5,825 bases of DNA, taken from Clostridiales bacterium UBA1248 (lineage in GTDB: Bacteria; Bacillota; Clostridia; Oscillospirales; CAG-272). The translations under genes were made by a program, and so were the position numbers. Within the stretch, counting starts at the first letter, position 1. Each line of letters starts with the position of its first letter. The stretch covers positions 1-5,825 of the forward strand of contig DBWC01000076.1 of assembly GCA_002308615.1 (NCBI GenBank), given 5' to 3'. The notes beneath the pieces are model-generated. The model was not told the origin of the DNA. It ran no database searches and saw only the letters and a program-made list of their open reading frames with translations. Positions 1 to 5,825 of the stretch are shown piece after piece.

Positions 1-30
1 TCAGCCTGCTTTTGTTAAGTGCGCACCTAC

Positions 31-52
31 TCACCACGTTTACGCGCAGTGA
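31..52 (-). other. Possible RNA hairpin downstream of the GH127 gene
   Basis: On the minus strand TCACTGCG and CGTGGTGA can pair over 8 bp around the loop CGTAAA, using two G-U wobbles that would not form on the other strand. No U-tract follows. An 8-bp palindrome GTGCGCAC lies just beyond (19-26). It could be leader RNA of a gene left of the window or chance. Confidence 0.25.
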
Positions 53-60
53 AAAACTTC

Positions 61-82
61 CTTATCGGGCTTTTCCCTTAAG
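61..82 (-). terminator. Weak terminator-like hairpin after the GH127 gene
   Basis: On the minus strand CTTAAGGG and CCCGATAAG can pair as 3 + 4 bp with an internal loop, about 45 bases after the GH127 stop. GAAG and then five U follow. The stem is poor and the U-tract is offset, so this is only a candidate. The rest of 1-125 holds no gene, promoter or RNA family that I can recognise. Confidence 0.22.
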
Positions 83-125
83 CGGCAGCTCCCATGAATT
101 GCGTATTGCGGAACGTTAAGCCTTT

Positions 126-1883
126 TTATTTAACAGGTATCCAGATCTTCATATCTGTCTCGCCGCGGTTGGCGAAGGCGTGATACGGGATCATATAAAG
201 CGGATCCGGAGAAGCGGAAACGGTAACGGCGGGCAGACCGAATACACCTTTTGTGACCTGCATCTGACCGTCGGATAAGACGGCTTCATTCAGATGCGGA
301 TTATCGACAGCTTCCGCACACATGATAAAAGGTCCGTACGATACGGCGGTCTTGCCTCTGTCCGCTTCTGTTCTTTCATCTGCAAAATTCAGCTTAGGCT
401 GCATTTTCAGATCAAGCAAAACAGCGTCGCCCGCACACACGTCAATACAGGCGTATCCTTTTACCGTGTCGCATTTTACCGCTTTGCCGTTTATATAAAG
501 CGAATACTCATCGCACCAGCCGGGTATTCGCAGCGCGAGTTTTTTATCGGACGTCGCGCTTATTTTTATTTTTCCGTCATACGGGTAGTCCGTTTCCTGC
601 GATATATCAAAGCCCTCAAAATGAGAGACAGACTGCATATACTGGTTCACGTAAACGGTGTTGCCGTTATAAACGTACAGAAAATCTGCGACGGACGGTA
701 TGAACCGCGTCACGTTCGGCGGACAGCAGGAGCAGCCGAATATCTCAACGCGCTGTGTGATCGGATAATGGACGCCCTCGTGCTTTCTGCGTTCTTTCAG
801 GTTTATCTCCTGCGCGTTTTCATAGAAAAACGATTTGCCGTCAAGTGAAAGCCCGGATAAGAAGCCGTTGTATATCACTTTTTCAGCCGTGTCCGCGTAT
901 TTGCCGTCAACGTCAAGCAGCGACATCCGGCGCGCAAACAGAGCAAGAGAAAGCGCCGCGCACGTTTCTGCGTACGCCGTGTCGTTGGGCAGCCTGAAAT
1001 CCTCTTCAAATCTTTCACCGGCGGCGGTGGAGCCTATGCCGCCGGTTATATACATTTTTCTTTGCGTTATATTGTCAAACAACTTTTCGCACGCGTTTTT
1101 CAGTCCGTCGTCGTCACAGCGCAGCGCAAGGTCCGCCATAGCGCAGTAAAGATAACAGGCGCGTACGGCGTGGCCCTCCGCGGTAAACTGTTCTCTGACC
1201 GGCAGATGATCCTGGTTATAATCGGAATGCGCGCTGTCCTTACCCGGTTTTGTGCCGTGTCCGCGCATATTTACGAAATGCAGAGAGAGATCAAGCCATT
1301 TTTTATCATCCGTCAGATCGTACAATTTGATCAACGCAAGCTCTATCTCCTCATGGCCGGAGGATGAAAAAGCGGCGGAGTTTTCGTCAACGAAAATCCG
1401 TTTTATGTAATCCATATAATCCGTCAAAAGATCAAGCAGTTTTTTCTTTCCGGTCGCTTTATAATATTCAACAGCCGCTTCAAGCAGGTGCCCCGCGCAG
1501 TAAAGCTCGTGGCAGTCGCGGTCCTTGAAGATCATATCCGGCGAAAGCTGTTCGAAATAAATATTGAAATAGCCGTTATCAAGCCTGCCGCGCTCGATGC
1601 AGTCGGCAAGATGATCGACGCGCTTCTCCTGCTTTTGCATTTTTTCTTTTGCCGTAAGATACGCAACGGATTCCATCCATTTTGCAACGTCCGAATCCCA
1701 GAAATAGTGCGGCCTGTTCGGGTCGCCCTCTTTGTAATTCATCTCAAACGCGCCTATCCTGCCGGTATCGGCAAATCTGTCGTAAACCGCGTCAAGCGTC
1801 ACGTTCCTTATGAGTTTTTGCTTTTCAGCCCAGAAGCCGCCCGTTATTTCCGTGTTTATGTAAGGCAGATATTTGTTTTTCAT
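126..1883 (-). CDS. Glycoside hydrolase family 127 (beta-L-arabinofuranosidase family, DUF1680)
   Basis: A 585-residue GH127 enzyme; the model member HypBA1 of Bifidobacterium longum releases beta-L-arabinofuranose from plant hydroxyproline-linked arabinosides. Residues ~1-400 form the (alpha/alpha)6 barrel, with family blocks FWDSDVAKWMES (61-72), CHELYCAGHLLEA (124-136), GHEEIELALIKLYDLT (176-191) and EGHAVRACYLY (236-246). The catalytic set is complete: Glu290 (GERFEE, acid/base position), Glu306 and Cys308 (YAETC), and Cys386-Cys387 in CSCCPPNVTR. In HypBA1 the equivalent Glu and three Cys hold Zn, and one Cys is the nucleophile. A beta-sandwich follows, with LRIPGWCDEYSLYING (451-466), and the C-terminus is the typical PYHAFANRGETDMKIWIP. 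It is shorter than HypBA1, mostly near the end. There is no signal peptide, so it acts in the cytoplasm on imported glycosides. ATGA overlap and only a weak RBS (GAGAA) imply translational coupling to the epimerase. Other GH127 members cleave aceric acid from rhamnogalacturonan II, so the substrate remains open. Confidence 0.94.
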   Translation of the reverse strand: MKNKYLPYINTEITGGFWAEKQKLIRNVTLDAVYDRFADTGRIGAFEMNYKEGDPNRPHYFWDSDVAKWMESVAYLTAKEKMQKQEKRVDHLADCIERGRLDNGYFNIYFEQLSPDMIFKDRDCHELYCAGHLLEAAVEYYKATGKKKLLDLLTDYMDYIKRIFVDENSAAFSSSGHEEIELALIKLYDLTDDKKWLDLSLHFVNMRGHGTKPGKDSAHSDYNQDHLPVREQFTAEGHAVRACYLYCAMADLALRCDDDGLKNACEKLFDNITQRKMYITGGIGSTAAGERFEEDFRLPNDTAYAETCAALSLALFARRMSLLDVDGKYADTAEKVIYNGFLSGLSLDGKSFFYENAQEINLKERRKHEGVHYPITQRVEIFGCSCCPPNVTRFIPSVADFLYVYNGNTVYVNQYMQSVSHFEGFDISQETDYPYDGKIKISATSDKKLALRIPGWCDEYSLYINGKAVKCDTVKGYACIDVCAGDAVLLDLKMQPKLNFADERTEADRGKTAVSYGPFIMCAEAVDNPHLNEAVLSDGQMQVTKGVFGLPAVTVSASPDPLYMIPYHAFANRGETDMKIWIPVK

Positions 1884-2527
1884 AAATTTCTCAGCTTTTT
1901 AATTGAAGTTTTATAATCAAACTTGCCCGAAAACAGGCTCGAGCTTCCGCAGACGAGCGCGTTTGCGCCTGCTTCTGCCATTTTTTTCGCGTTTTCAAAG
2001 CTGACGTTGCCGTCCGCTTCTATTATACAGTTATCCGGCAGAAGCTCTTTTGCGTTTCGTATCTTGTCGATACAGCCGGGGATCAGCATTTGCCCGGAAT
2101 AGCCGGGGTTCACCGTCATAATAAGCACGCCGTCAAAGCATTCGGTCACGTTTTCGATGACGGACAGCGGCGTCGCGGGGTTCAGCGCAAGAAGTGCTTT
2201 TGCACCTTTGTCACGGATATGCGCCGCGGCGCGCGCCGGATGCGGCGTAGTTTCGTAATGCACGCTCACGATATCGCCCGGACCTATCGGAAAATAATCA
2301 AGCTTTCTGTGCGGGGCTTGTATCATGAGATGATAGTCGAGCGGTATATCGAATTCCTTTTTTATTGCGGATACGACCTCCGTGCCTATCTGTATATTCG
2401 GCACGAATTCGCCGTCCATGACGTCTATGTGGATCATATCCGCGCCGGCGTCAAGCAGCGCGTTTACTTCATCATATAAATGAAGCTGGTCGGCGCACAT
2501 AAGAGAGGGTAAGATCAGAGTACTCAT
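1880..2527 (-). CDS. Ribulose-phosphate 3-epimerase family protein (Rpe/AlsE-like)
   Basis: A cytoplasmic TIM-barrel epimerase of 215 residues, the normal family length. Family members invert C3 of ketose phosphates: Rpe interconverts D-ribulose 5-phosphate and D-xylulose 5-phosphate, and AlsE acts on D-allulose 6-phosphate. The metal and catalytic set is complete: His33 and Asp35 in HIDVMDGEFVPN, His66 in DYHLMI, and Asp172 in EADGNVS. The phosphate-binding parts are MTVNPGYSGQ (137-146) and ALVCGSSSLF (190-199). Several details lean to AlsE: PSLMCAD near the start (typical Rpe has PSILSAD), LIP after the PGYSGQ loop, and SSSLF (AlsE has TSGLF; Rpe usually SAIF). The housekeeping rpe of Firmicutes usually sits near the PrkC/RsgA genes, so this copy next to a glycosidase may be a catabolic paralogue. 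Its TGA overlaps the ATG of the GH127 gene. The family is sure; the exact substrate is not. Confidence 0.9.
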   Translation of the reverse strand: MSTLILPSLMCADQLHLYDEVNALLDAGADMIHIDVMDGEFVPNIQIGTEVVSAIKKEFDIPLDYHLMIQAPHRKLDYFPIGPGDIVSVHYETTPHPARAAAHIRDKGAKALLALNPATPLSVIENVTECFDGVLIMTVNPGYSGQMLIPGCIDKIRNAKELLPDNCIIEADGNVSFENAKKMAEAGANALVCGSSSLFSGKFDYKTSIKKLRNL

Positions 2528-2533
2528 ATTTTT

Positions 2534-2540
2534 TCCTTTT
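2534..2540 (-). promoter_or_regulatory. Ribosome binding site of the epimerase gene
   Basis: On the minus strand AAAAGGA lies 6 bases before the ATG at 2527, good Shine-Dalgarno spacing. It starts 4 bases after the 2545-2573 hairpin, so folding of that hairpin could influence ribosome access. Confidence 0.7.
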
Positions 2541-2544
2541 AAAG

Positions 2545-2573
2545 TTCAAGCGGAGCATGGAACTCCGCTTGAA
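2545..2573 (-). terminator. 11-bp perfect hairpin between the ATPase-like gene and the epimerase; weak terminator or RNA processing/attenuation element
   Basis: TTCAAGCGGAG and CTCCGCTTGAA form a perfect 11-bp stem around a 7-base loop (2556-2562). One mismatch and two more A-T pairs extend it outward. On the minus strand only CTTT follows, so it lacks the long U-tract of a strong intrinsic terminator. It ends 4 bases before the epimerase RBS (2534-2540). That position fits a partial terminator, a 3'-end stabiliser for the upstream message, or a structure affecting epimerase translation. A short dispersed palindromic repeat is also possible. Confidence 0.45.
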
Positions 2574-2581
2574 GTTATTGC

Positions 2582-2599
2582 AATTAAGAATTAAGAATT
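2582..2599. repeat. 7-bp tandem repeat, AATTAAG x 2.6
   Basis: AATTAAG, AATTAAG and AATT run head to tail just after the stop codon of the ATPase-like gene (2606-2608), in an AT-rich patch that contrasts with the flanking genes. It is too short to be a satellite. It may be the edge of a small dispersed intergenic element together with the neighbouring hairpin, or a slippage product. No promoter of the usual spacing is visible in it. Confidence 0.6.
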
Positions 2600-2605
2600 C
2601 AGAGA

Positions 2606-5353
2606 TCACGTATTGATCTTCGTCACGATCCAGATAACTATGCCGAGAAGTATCTGGTACGAAAGGACGTGCAGGGCGCTTATAGAATTAACGGTTTTTG
2701 TCGCGATAAGGAACACGCCGAATATAAGACCGATAACTACGGACAAAAAGCATATTATCATATTTATCTTTGATGAATATACTATCTTGTCGCAGATCAG
2801 AAGAGAACGGAGAAGCGCCTTGATGCTGTTTTTGGAAACCACCGCGCCGCGGCTCGACTTGCTGATCGTCTGACGGCGTTCGTTTTCTCTTGTGCGCATT
2901 ATCTTGCAGTGATATATCTCCGTGTCAAGATAGCTTCTGATAAGCTTTGTATCTATATTCGGGTCAAGCGTTCTGATCGCCACGCATCTTGTAGAGGTGG
3001 ACAGCTGCTTTATAGCCGAAAGGAAGTCCTTATCCATCTCGTATTCTATGTAGAATTTCGCGGTCACAACGTCGTTTATTATCATATACATTATGCGGCT
3101 CTTGTCGTTTTCCTCATACTGCTTGTCGTCTATGCAGAATTTGGGATCAAGCTTGCTGCCCATGTATACGGACGAGCCTAAGAACACCTTTTGCGCGTCC
3201 ACAGTCGCCTCAATGCCGTTTTCCACGGCGTTGTCTATTATGACGCTGTTTGAAAACTCGTTGTATTCTTTTGCGGCGTTTTCGCATATAGAGAGCAGAG
3301 GACCGCCTATTTTGCGGAAAAGACTCGTAAGCACGTACATTATGTAGTCCATACGGCTGTCGTTATAAAGCCTTACGGACGTGATCTTGTCAAGAGACGG
3401 CGGGAACACGTCGCTGTCCTCAAACGTCACGACTGACGCGTCCGCATATTCCTCGGCTGCGGCTTCGCTCAACACGCAGCTGTCGTCGTCATACGTCTTT
3501 TTGGCGCAGATAAACGACGGGAGCGTTACGGCGGCAAACAGAGCGGCGGGCGTGCAGAGGGACGACGCGGTGTAAGCCGCGTTTATGGCGGAAGCCATGT
3601 CTTTCTTGATTATAAGAACGACCGCCAGTACAGCCGCGAAAATAAGCGCGAGCACCGGGAACATAATATTAATGTATTTTGTGGAAGCCGACGATCTCAT
3701 ATTAGAGCCGACAAAGCCTTTTACAAAATCTGTTTTTGAGATGCGGAGCATTTTTGCGTTTTCCGGGATATAATCGTAAAACTCTTTTTCCTCCGCGGAA
3801 TTCTTGCCCGGCGTATACGTTTCCATGACGAATTTCGGTTTTGCCGACGTGCCGGAAACGGTCCTGAAGTTAAGTGTGTCGCGCTTGACGTTGCGCAGCA
3901 TCGCGGCGAGCATCATCACGACGCAGAACGCGGACACGGACATTATCGGGTGCGGCACCACTTTTCCCGTAACGGCGGAAAGTATGCCGTAGATGAACGT
4001 TATTATGACCGACAGCGCGCCTATGGAAGCGATATTCGCCTTGCCCGAGAAGACGCCCTTAAGACCGTCTACGAGATGTGTTGACGCGAATATCGCGCAG
4101 AGCGCGAACAGCTGCAGGTCTATAAGTATGAATACCGAGGGATTGTCCGCGGGCGAGCAGAAATACGGGAACGCCGAGCCGAAAAACGACAGACATTCGT
4201 ATGCGAACACGAGCACCGCAAAAACGGATGAGAGTATAAGGGACAGGCGCAGCGATATGAATTTTTTCTTGTATCCGTCAAGGAACAGCTTTCTCTGGTC
4301 ATACGAGGTGAATTCATCGTATTTCGCTCTGGCTTTTTCTTCTTCCTTTTCGTCTTCGTCCGCGTCCGGTAGGTCGCTTGCTGAAAAATCGCTGTAGGTC
4401 TTTACGGGATTTTTCTTAGGCTTTTCCTGCTTTTCCGCGAAGGTGTCCATTATCGCCTCTTCGGCGGCGGTATATCCGTCTTCGCTTTCCTTGTGTATGT
4501 CGTCAAAGAAAACGTCAAAATCCGCTATATCGCTCGTATCGTCCCGGGCTCCGGCATCCGCGGGAGGCTCTTCATCGTCCGGCTCCGTTTGCTTGCCTTT
4601 GTAAGCAAACGGTTTTGTTTCACCGTCGTCTTCCTCTTTTTCCTTCTCGTCTTTCGTATTTGATTTAGAAGCGTCGTAAATGAACGGACTTATCTCGCCT
4701 GTGTCCGATATGCCGTCAACCTCTATTTCCGCGCCGTCCGATATGATCTTTGTGACGCTTAAATCAAGCTCGTCGCCGTCTTCCGGCTCGGGCTTTGGGA
4801 CTGTTTCTTCTTTTGCAGGCTCGTCCGGTTCCTCTGCCGCCTGTTCTTCTGCGACAGGCTCAGGCTCGGGCTCCGGCTTCGCGGGCTTTTCATCCTCGGG
4901 ATCTGAGAACATATCGCCTATCTCGTCGGCAAAGGAGGTAAGCTCCTCATCAGAGAATCCGGAATCCTTCTTTTTTTCCTCAGTCACTGCCGCGGTGACG
5001 TCTGTCTCGGGTTCTTCTTTTACGGGCAGATCTGCATCCGGCTCTTTTTCCGCGCCTCTTTTTTTCTTCGGCTTCTTTTCACGCGTACGCAGACGGTTTT
5101 TCTTTTTATTTTTTTTGTTTTCTTCCTCTTCAAAGTACCGGTCGAGAAGGCGCACCTTTTCCGATATCGTTTCCGCGCTTTCAACGGTCAGAGGCTCCGT
5201 CTCTGTTTCGGCGGCTTCCGTTTCCTCCTCCGCGGTATCCTCCGGAGTATCCGGTGCGGAGGGCTCTTCTTCATCCTCGTCTATGTCAAGCACCAGCTTG
5301 AGCTGTTTAACGAGGTCGTCGACCGACATATCTTTTTTGTTCTTGTTTTCCAT
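2606..5353 (-). CDS. Degenerate P1B-type ATPase-like membrane protein with long acidic N-terminal region
   Basis: The function is not recognised; the fold is. The protein has 915 residues, starting at the ATG with a good RBS. Residues 1-360 are Glu/Asp/Lys/Pro-rich and look disordered, with a short helix-like start (VDDLVKQLKLVLD), a basic island at 80-99 and EP repeats near 160. Eight membrane helices follow, at about 370-390, 406-426, 441-462, 468-488, 563-583, 590-615, 865-884 and 888-911. This is the P1B heavy-metal ATPase layout: loops of ~74 and ~250 residues sit where the A and P/N domains belong. GLKGVFSGKANIASIGAL (430-447) matches the P1B GLR..RG..NMD.LVALG signature. GIEATVDAQKVFLGSSVYM (713-731) matches the N-domain GV.A.VdG..vlvG stretch. 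Key motifs are altered: DKTGT becomes EDSDV (645-649), CPC becomes TPA (601-603), HP becomes GP (684-685) and TGD becomes TLD (795-797). GDGxND and TGE are absent. The frame is intact, so a maintained pseudoenzyme is likelier than decay. It follows rlmB by 17 bases. Confidence 0.85.
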   Translation of the reverse strand: MENKNKKDMSVDDLVKQLKLVLDIDEDEEEPSAPDTPEDTAEEETEAAETETEPLTVESAETISEKVRLLDRYFEEEENKKNKKKNRLRTREKKPKKKRGAEKEPDADLPVKEEPETDVTAAVTEEKKKDSGFSDEELTSFADEIGDMFSDPEDEKPAKPEPEPEPVAEEQAAEEPDEPAKEETVPKPEPEDGDELDLSVTKIISDGAEIEVDGISDTGEISPFIYDASKSNTKDEKEKEEDDGETKPFAYKGKQTEPDDEEPPADAGARDDTSDIADFDVFFDDIHKESEDGYTAAEEAIMDTFAEKQEKPKKNPVKTYSDFSASDLPDADEDEKEEEKARAKYDEFTSYDQRKLFLDGYKKKFISLRLSLILSSVFAVLVFAYECLSFFGSAFPYFCSPADNPSVFILIDLQLFALCAIFASTHLVDGLKGVFSGKANIASIGALSVIITFIYGILSAVTGKVVPHPIMSVSAFCVVMMLAAMLRNVKRDTLNFRTVSGTSAKPKFVMETYTPGKNSAEEKEFYDYIPENAKMLRISKTDFVKGFVGSNMRSSASTKYINIMFPVLALIFAAVLAVVLIIKKDMASAINAAYTASSLCTPAALFAAVTLPSFICAKKTYDDDSCVLSEAAAEEYADASVVTFEDSDVFPPSLDKITSVRLYNDSRMDYIMYVLTSLFRKIGGPLLSICENAAKEYNEFSNSVIIDNAVENGIEATVDAQKVFLGSSVYMGSKLDPKFCIDDKQYEENDKSRIMYMIINDVVTAKFYIEYEMDKDFLSAIKQLSTSTRCVAIRTLDPNIDTKLIRSYLDTEIYHCKIMRTRENERRQTISKSSRGAVVSKNSIKALLRSLLICDKIVYSSKINMIICFLSVVIGLIFGVFLIATKTVNSISALHVLSYQILLGIVIWIVTKINT

Positions 5354-5362
5354 GTAAGTCTG

Positions 5363-5369
5363 CCTTTCT
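5363..5369 (-). promoter_or_regulatory. Ribosome binding site deciding the start of the ATPase-like gene
   Basis: On the minus strand AGAAAGG lies 9 bases before the ATG at 5353 and just after the rlmB stop (5371-5373). It supports starting at 5353 rather than at the ATG at 5425. The earlier start would add 24 residues of non-acidic, Arg- and Cys-rich sequence that overlaps the rlmB reading frame. Confidence 0.7.
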
Positions 5370-5370
5370 G

Positions 5371-5825
5371 TTACAGGGCGTGTCTTGCGTACGCGGCGTA
5401 TGATAAAACTACCGCAGCAGCGCATGAAACGTTTAAGGAGTTTATTTTACCGAACATGGGGATGCTTACCGTGTAATCACAGCTTTCCTTTACCAGACGC
5501 GAGACGCCGTCGCCCTCGCTTCCGAAGACGAACGCCGCCGCCCGGTCAAGCGGAGCTTCGTAAATATTCTGTCCGTCCGCTTCCGCGGCGTAACACCATA
5601 CTCCGCGGGATTTGAGGTCTTTTATGCAGGCGGATATGTTTGATACCTTGACGACCGGCACGTGCGATATCGCGCCGGCGGACGCCTTTGCCGCCGTAGC
5701 GCCGAGAGTCGCCGTGTGGCGTTTGGGGATTATCAGCCCGTGCACGCCCGCGCATTCACAGCAGCGGAGCAGAGCGCCCAAATTATGAGGGTCCTCTATC
5801 CCGTCCGCTATCGCTATGAACGGCA
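5371..5825 (-). CDS. rlmB: 23S rRNA (guanosine-2'-O)-methyltransferase RlmB, SpoU/TrmH family (5' end outside window)
   Basis: This is the C-terminal SPOUT catalytic domain of a SAM-dependent RNA ribose 2'-O-methyltransferase. RlmB methylates G2251 of 23S rRNA. About 150 residues are visible; the frame stays open to the right edge, so the start and the usual N-terminal L30e-like RNA-binding domain lie outside. All three family motifs are seen. Motif 1 is DGIEDPHNLGALLR (visible residues 7-20, ending in the conserved Arg). Motif 2 is FGSEGDGVSRLV (100-111). Motif 3 is IPMFGKINSLNVSCAAAVVL (121-140), which forms the SAM-binding trefoil knot. The segment IIPKRHTATLGATAAKASAGA is typical of clostridial RlmB. 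The protein ends shortly after motif 3, as RlmB does, at a TAA 17 bases before the next start. TTG at 5781 is Leu inside motif 1, not a start. TrmH (tRNA Gm18) is the alternative; overall form favours RlmB. Confidence 0.92.
   Translation of the reverse strand, partial: PFIAIADGIEDPHNLGALLRCCECAGVHGLIIPKRHTATLGATAAKASAGAISHVPVVKVSNISACIKDLKSRGVWCYAAEADGQNIYEAPLDRAAAFVFGSEGDGVSRLVKESCDYTVSIPMFGKINSLNVSCAAAVVLSYAAYARHAL

Noticed and set aside
1..60. GTGCGCAC as a group II intron 5' end or tRNA fragment
   Set aside because: Only the first few bases fit an intron start; no further intron domains, acceptor stem or T-loop are visible.
294..1916. Several plus-strand open frames across the GH127 gene
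   Set aside because: They lie antisense to a gene with clear catalytic motifs and show no recognisable protein features.
2528..2605. Promoter for the epimerase-GH127 pair
   Set aside because: A TTGCAA hexamer is present on the minus strand, but nothing like a -10 box lies 16-18 bases downstream; the hairpin occupies that space.
2606..5353. The ATPase-like gene as a decayed pseudogene
   Set aside because: There is no frameshift or stop in 915 codons, the helix pattern is complete, and the RBS is sound. Several separate motifs are replaced rather than the frame being broken. Comparison with homologues would settle it.
4680..5357. Long Ser/Phe-rich open frame on the plus strand
   Set aside because: It is the antisense of the Glu/Asp/Lys-rich coding region; GAA/GAG/GAC codons read as TTC/CTC/GTC-type codons in reverse. 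It has no family motif and no gene-like context.
5354..5425. Upstream start for the ATPase-like gene at 5425
   Set aside because: It would overlap the rlmB 3' end, its extra 24 residues are unlike the acidic protein, and the RBS at 5363-5369 points to 5353.

Overview
The window carries four genes, all on the minus strand and packed head to tail. It looks like part of an anaerobic Clostridia-type (Firmicutes) chromosome, probably from an uncultured gut or rumen lineage. The support is Shine-Dalgarno sites of the AGGA/AAAGG type, base composition near half GC by eye, a clostridial-looking RlmB, and a plant-glycan GH127 enzyme. This placement is an inference; no marker gene fixes the taxon.

In the direction of transcription (right to left) the order is as follows. 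(1) The C-terminal part of a SpoU/TrmH-family rRNA 2'-O-methyltransferase (rlmB) runs off the right edge. (2) Seventeen bases later comes a 915-residue membrane protein. Its first ~360 residues are acidic and apparently disordered, and the rest follows the helix order of a P1B-type (CopA-like) metal ATPase. Nearly all the catalytic and metal-binding motifs of that family are lost: the phosphorylation motif, HP, TGD, GDGxND, TGE and CPC. (3) A 78-base gap holds a 7-bp tandem repeat and an 11-bp perfect hairpin. (4) A ribulose-phosphate 3-epimerase-family gene with AlsE-like features follows. (5) A GH127 beta-L-arabinofuranosidase-family gene overlaps it by 4 bases (ATGA). The last 125 bases hold no gene I can support, only weak hairpins.

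The two halves probably serve different jobs. The epimerase and GH127 form a translationally coupled sugar-catabolic pair: a cytoplasmic glycosidase releases a pentose, and the epimerase acts at the ketopentose-phosphate (or a related ketohexose-phosphate) level. rlmB and the ATPase-like gene form a closely spaced pair upstream, and the hairpin may mark the boundary.

The main discovery candidate is the ATPase-like protein. It appears to be an intact, maintained pseudo-P-type ATPase: the transporter fold is kept, the ATP-driven cycle is apparently lost, and the metal-binding N-terminus is replaced by a long acidic tail. I know of no described system of this kind, but could not search.
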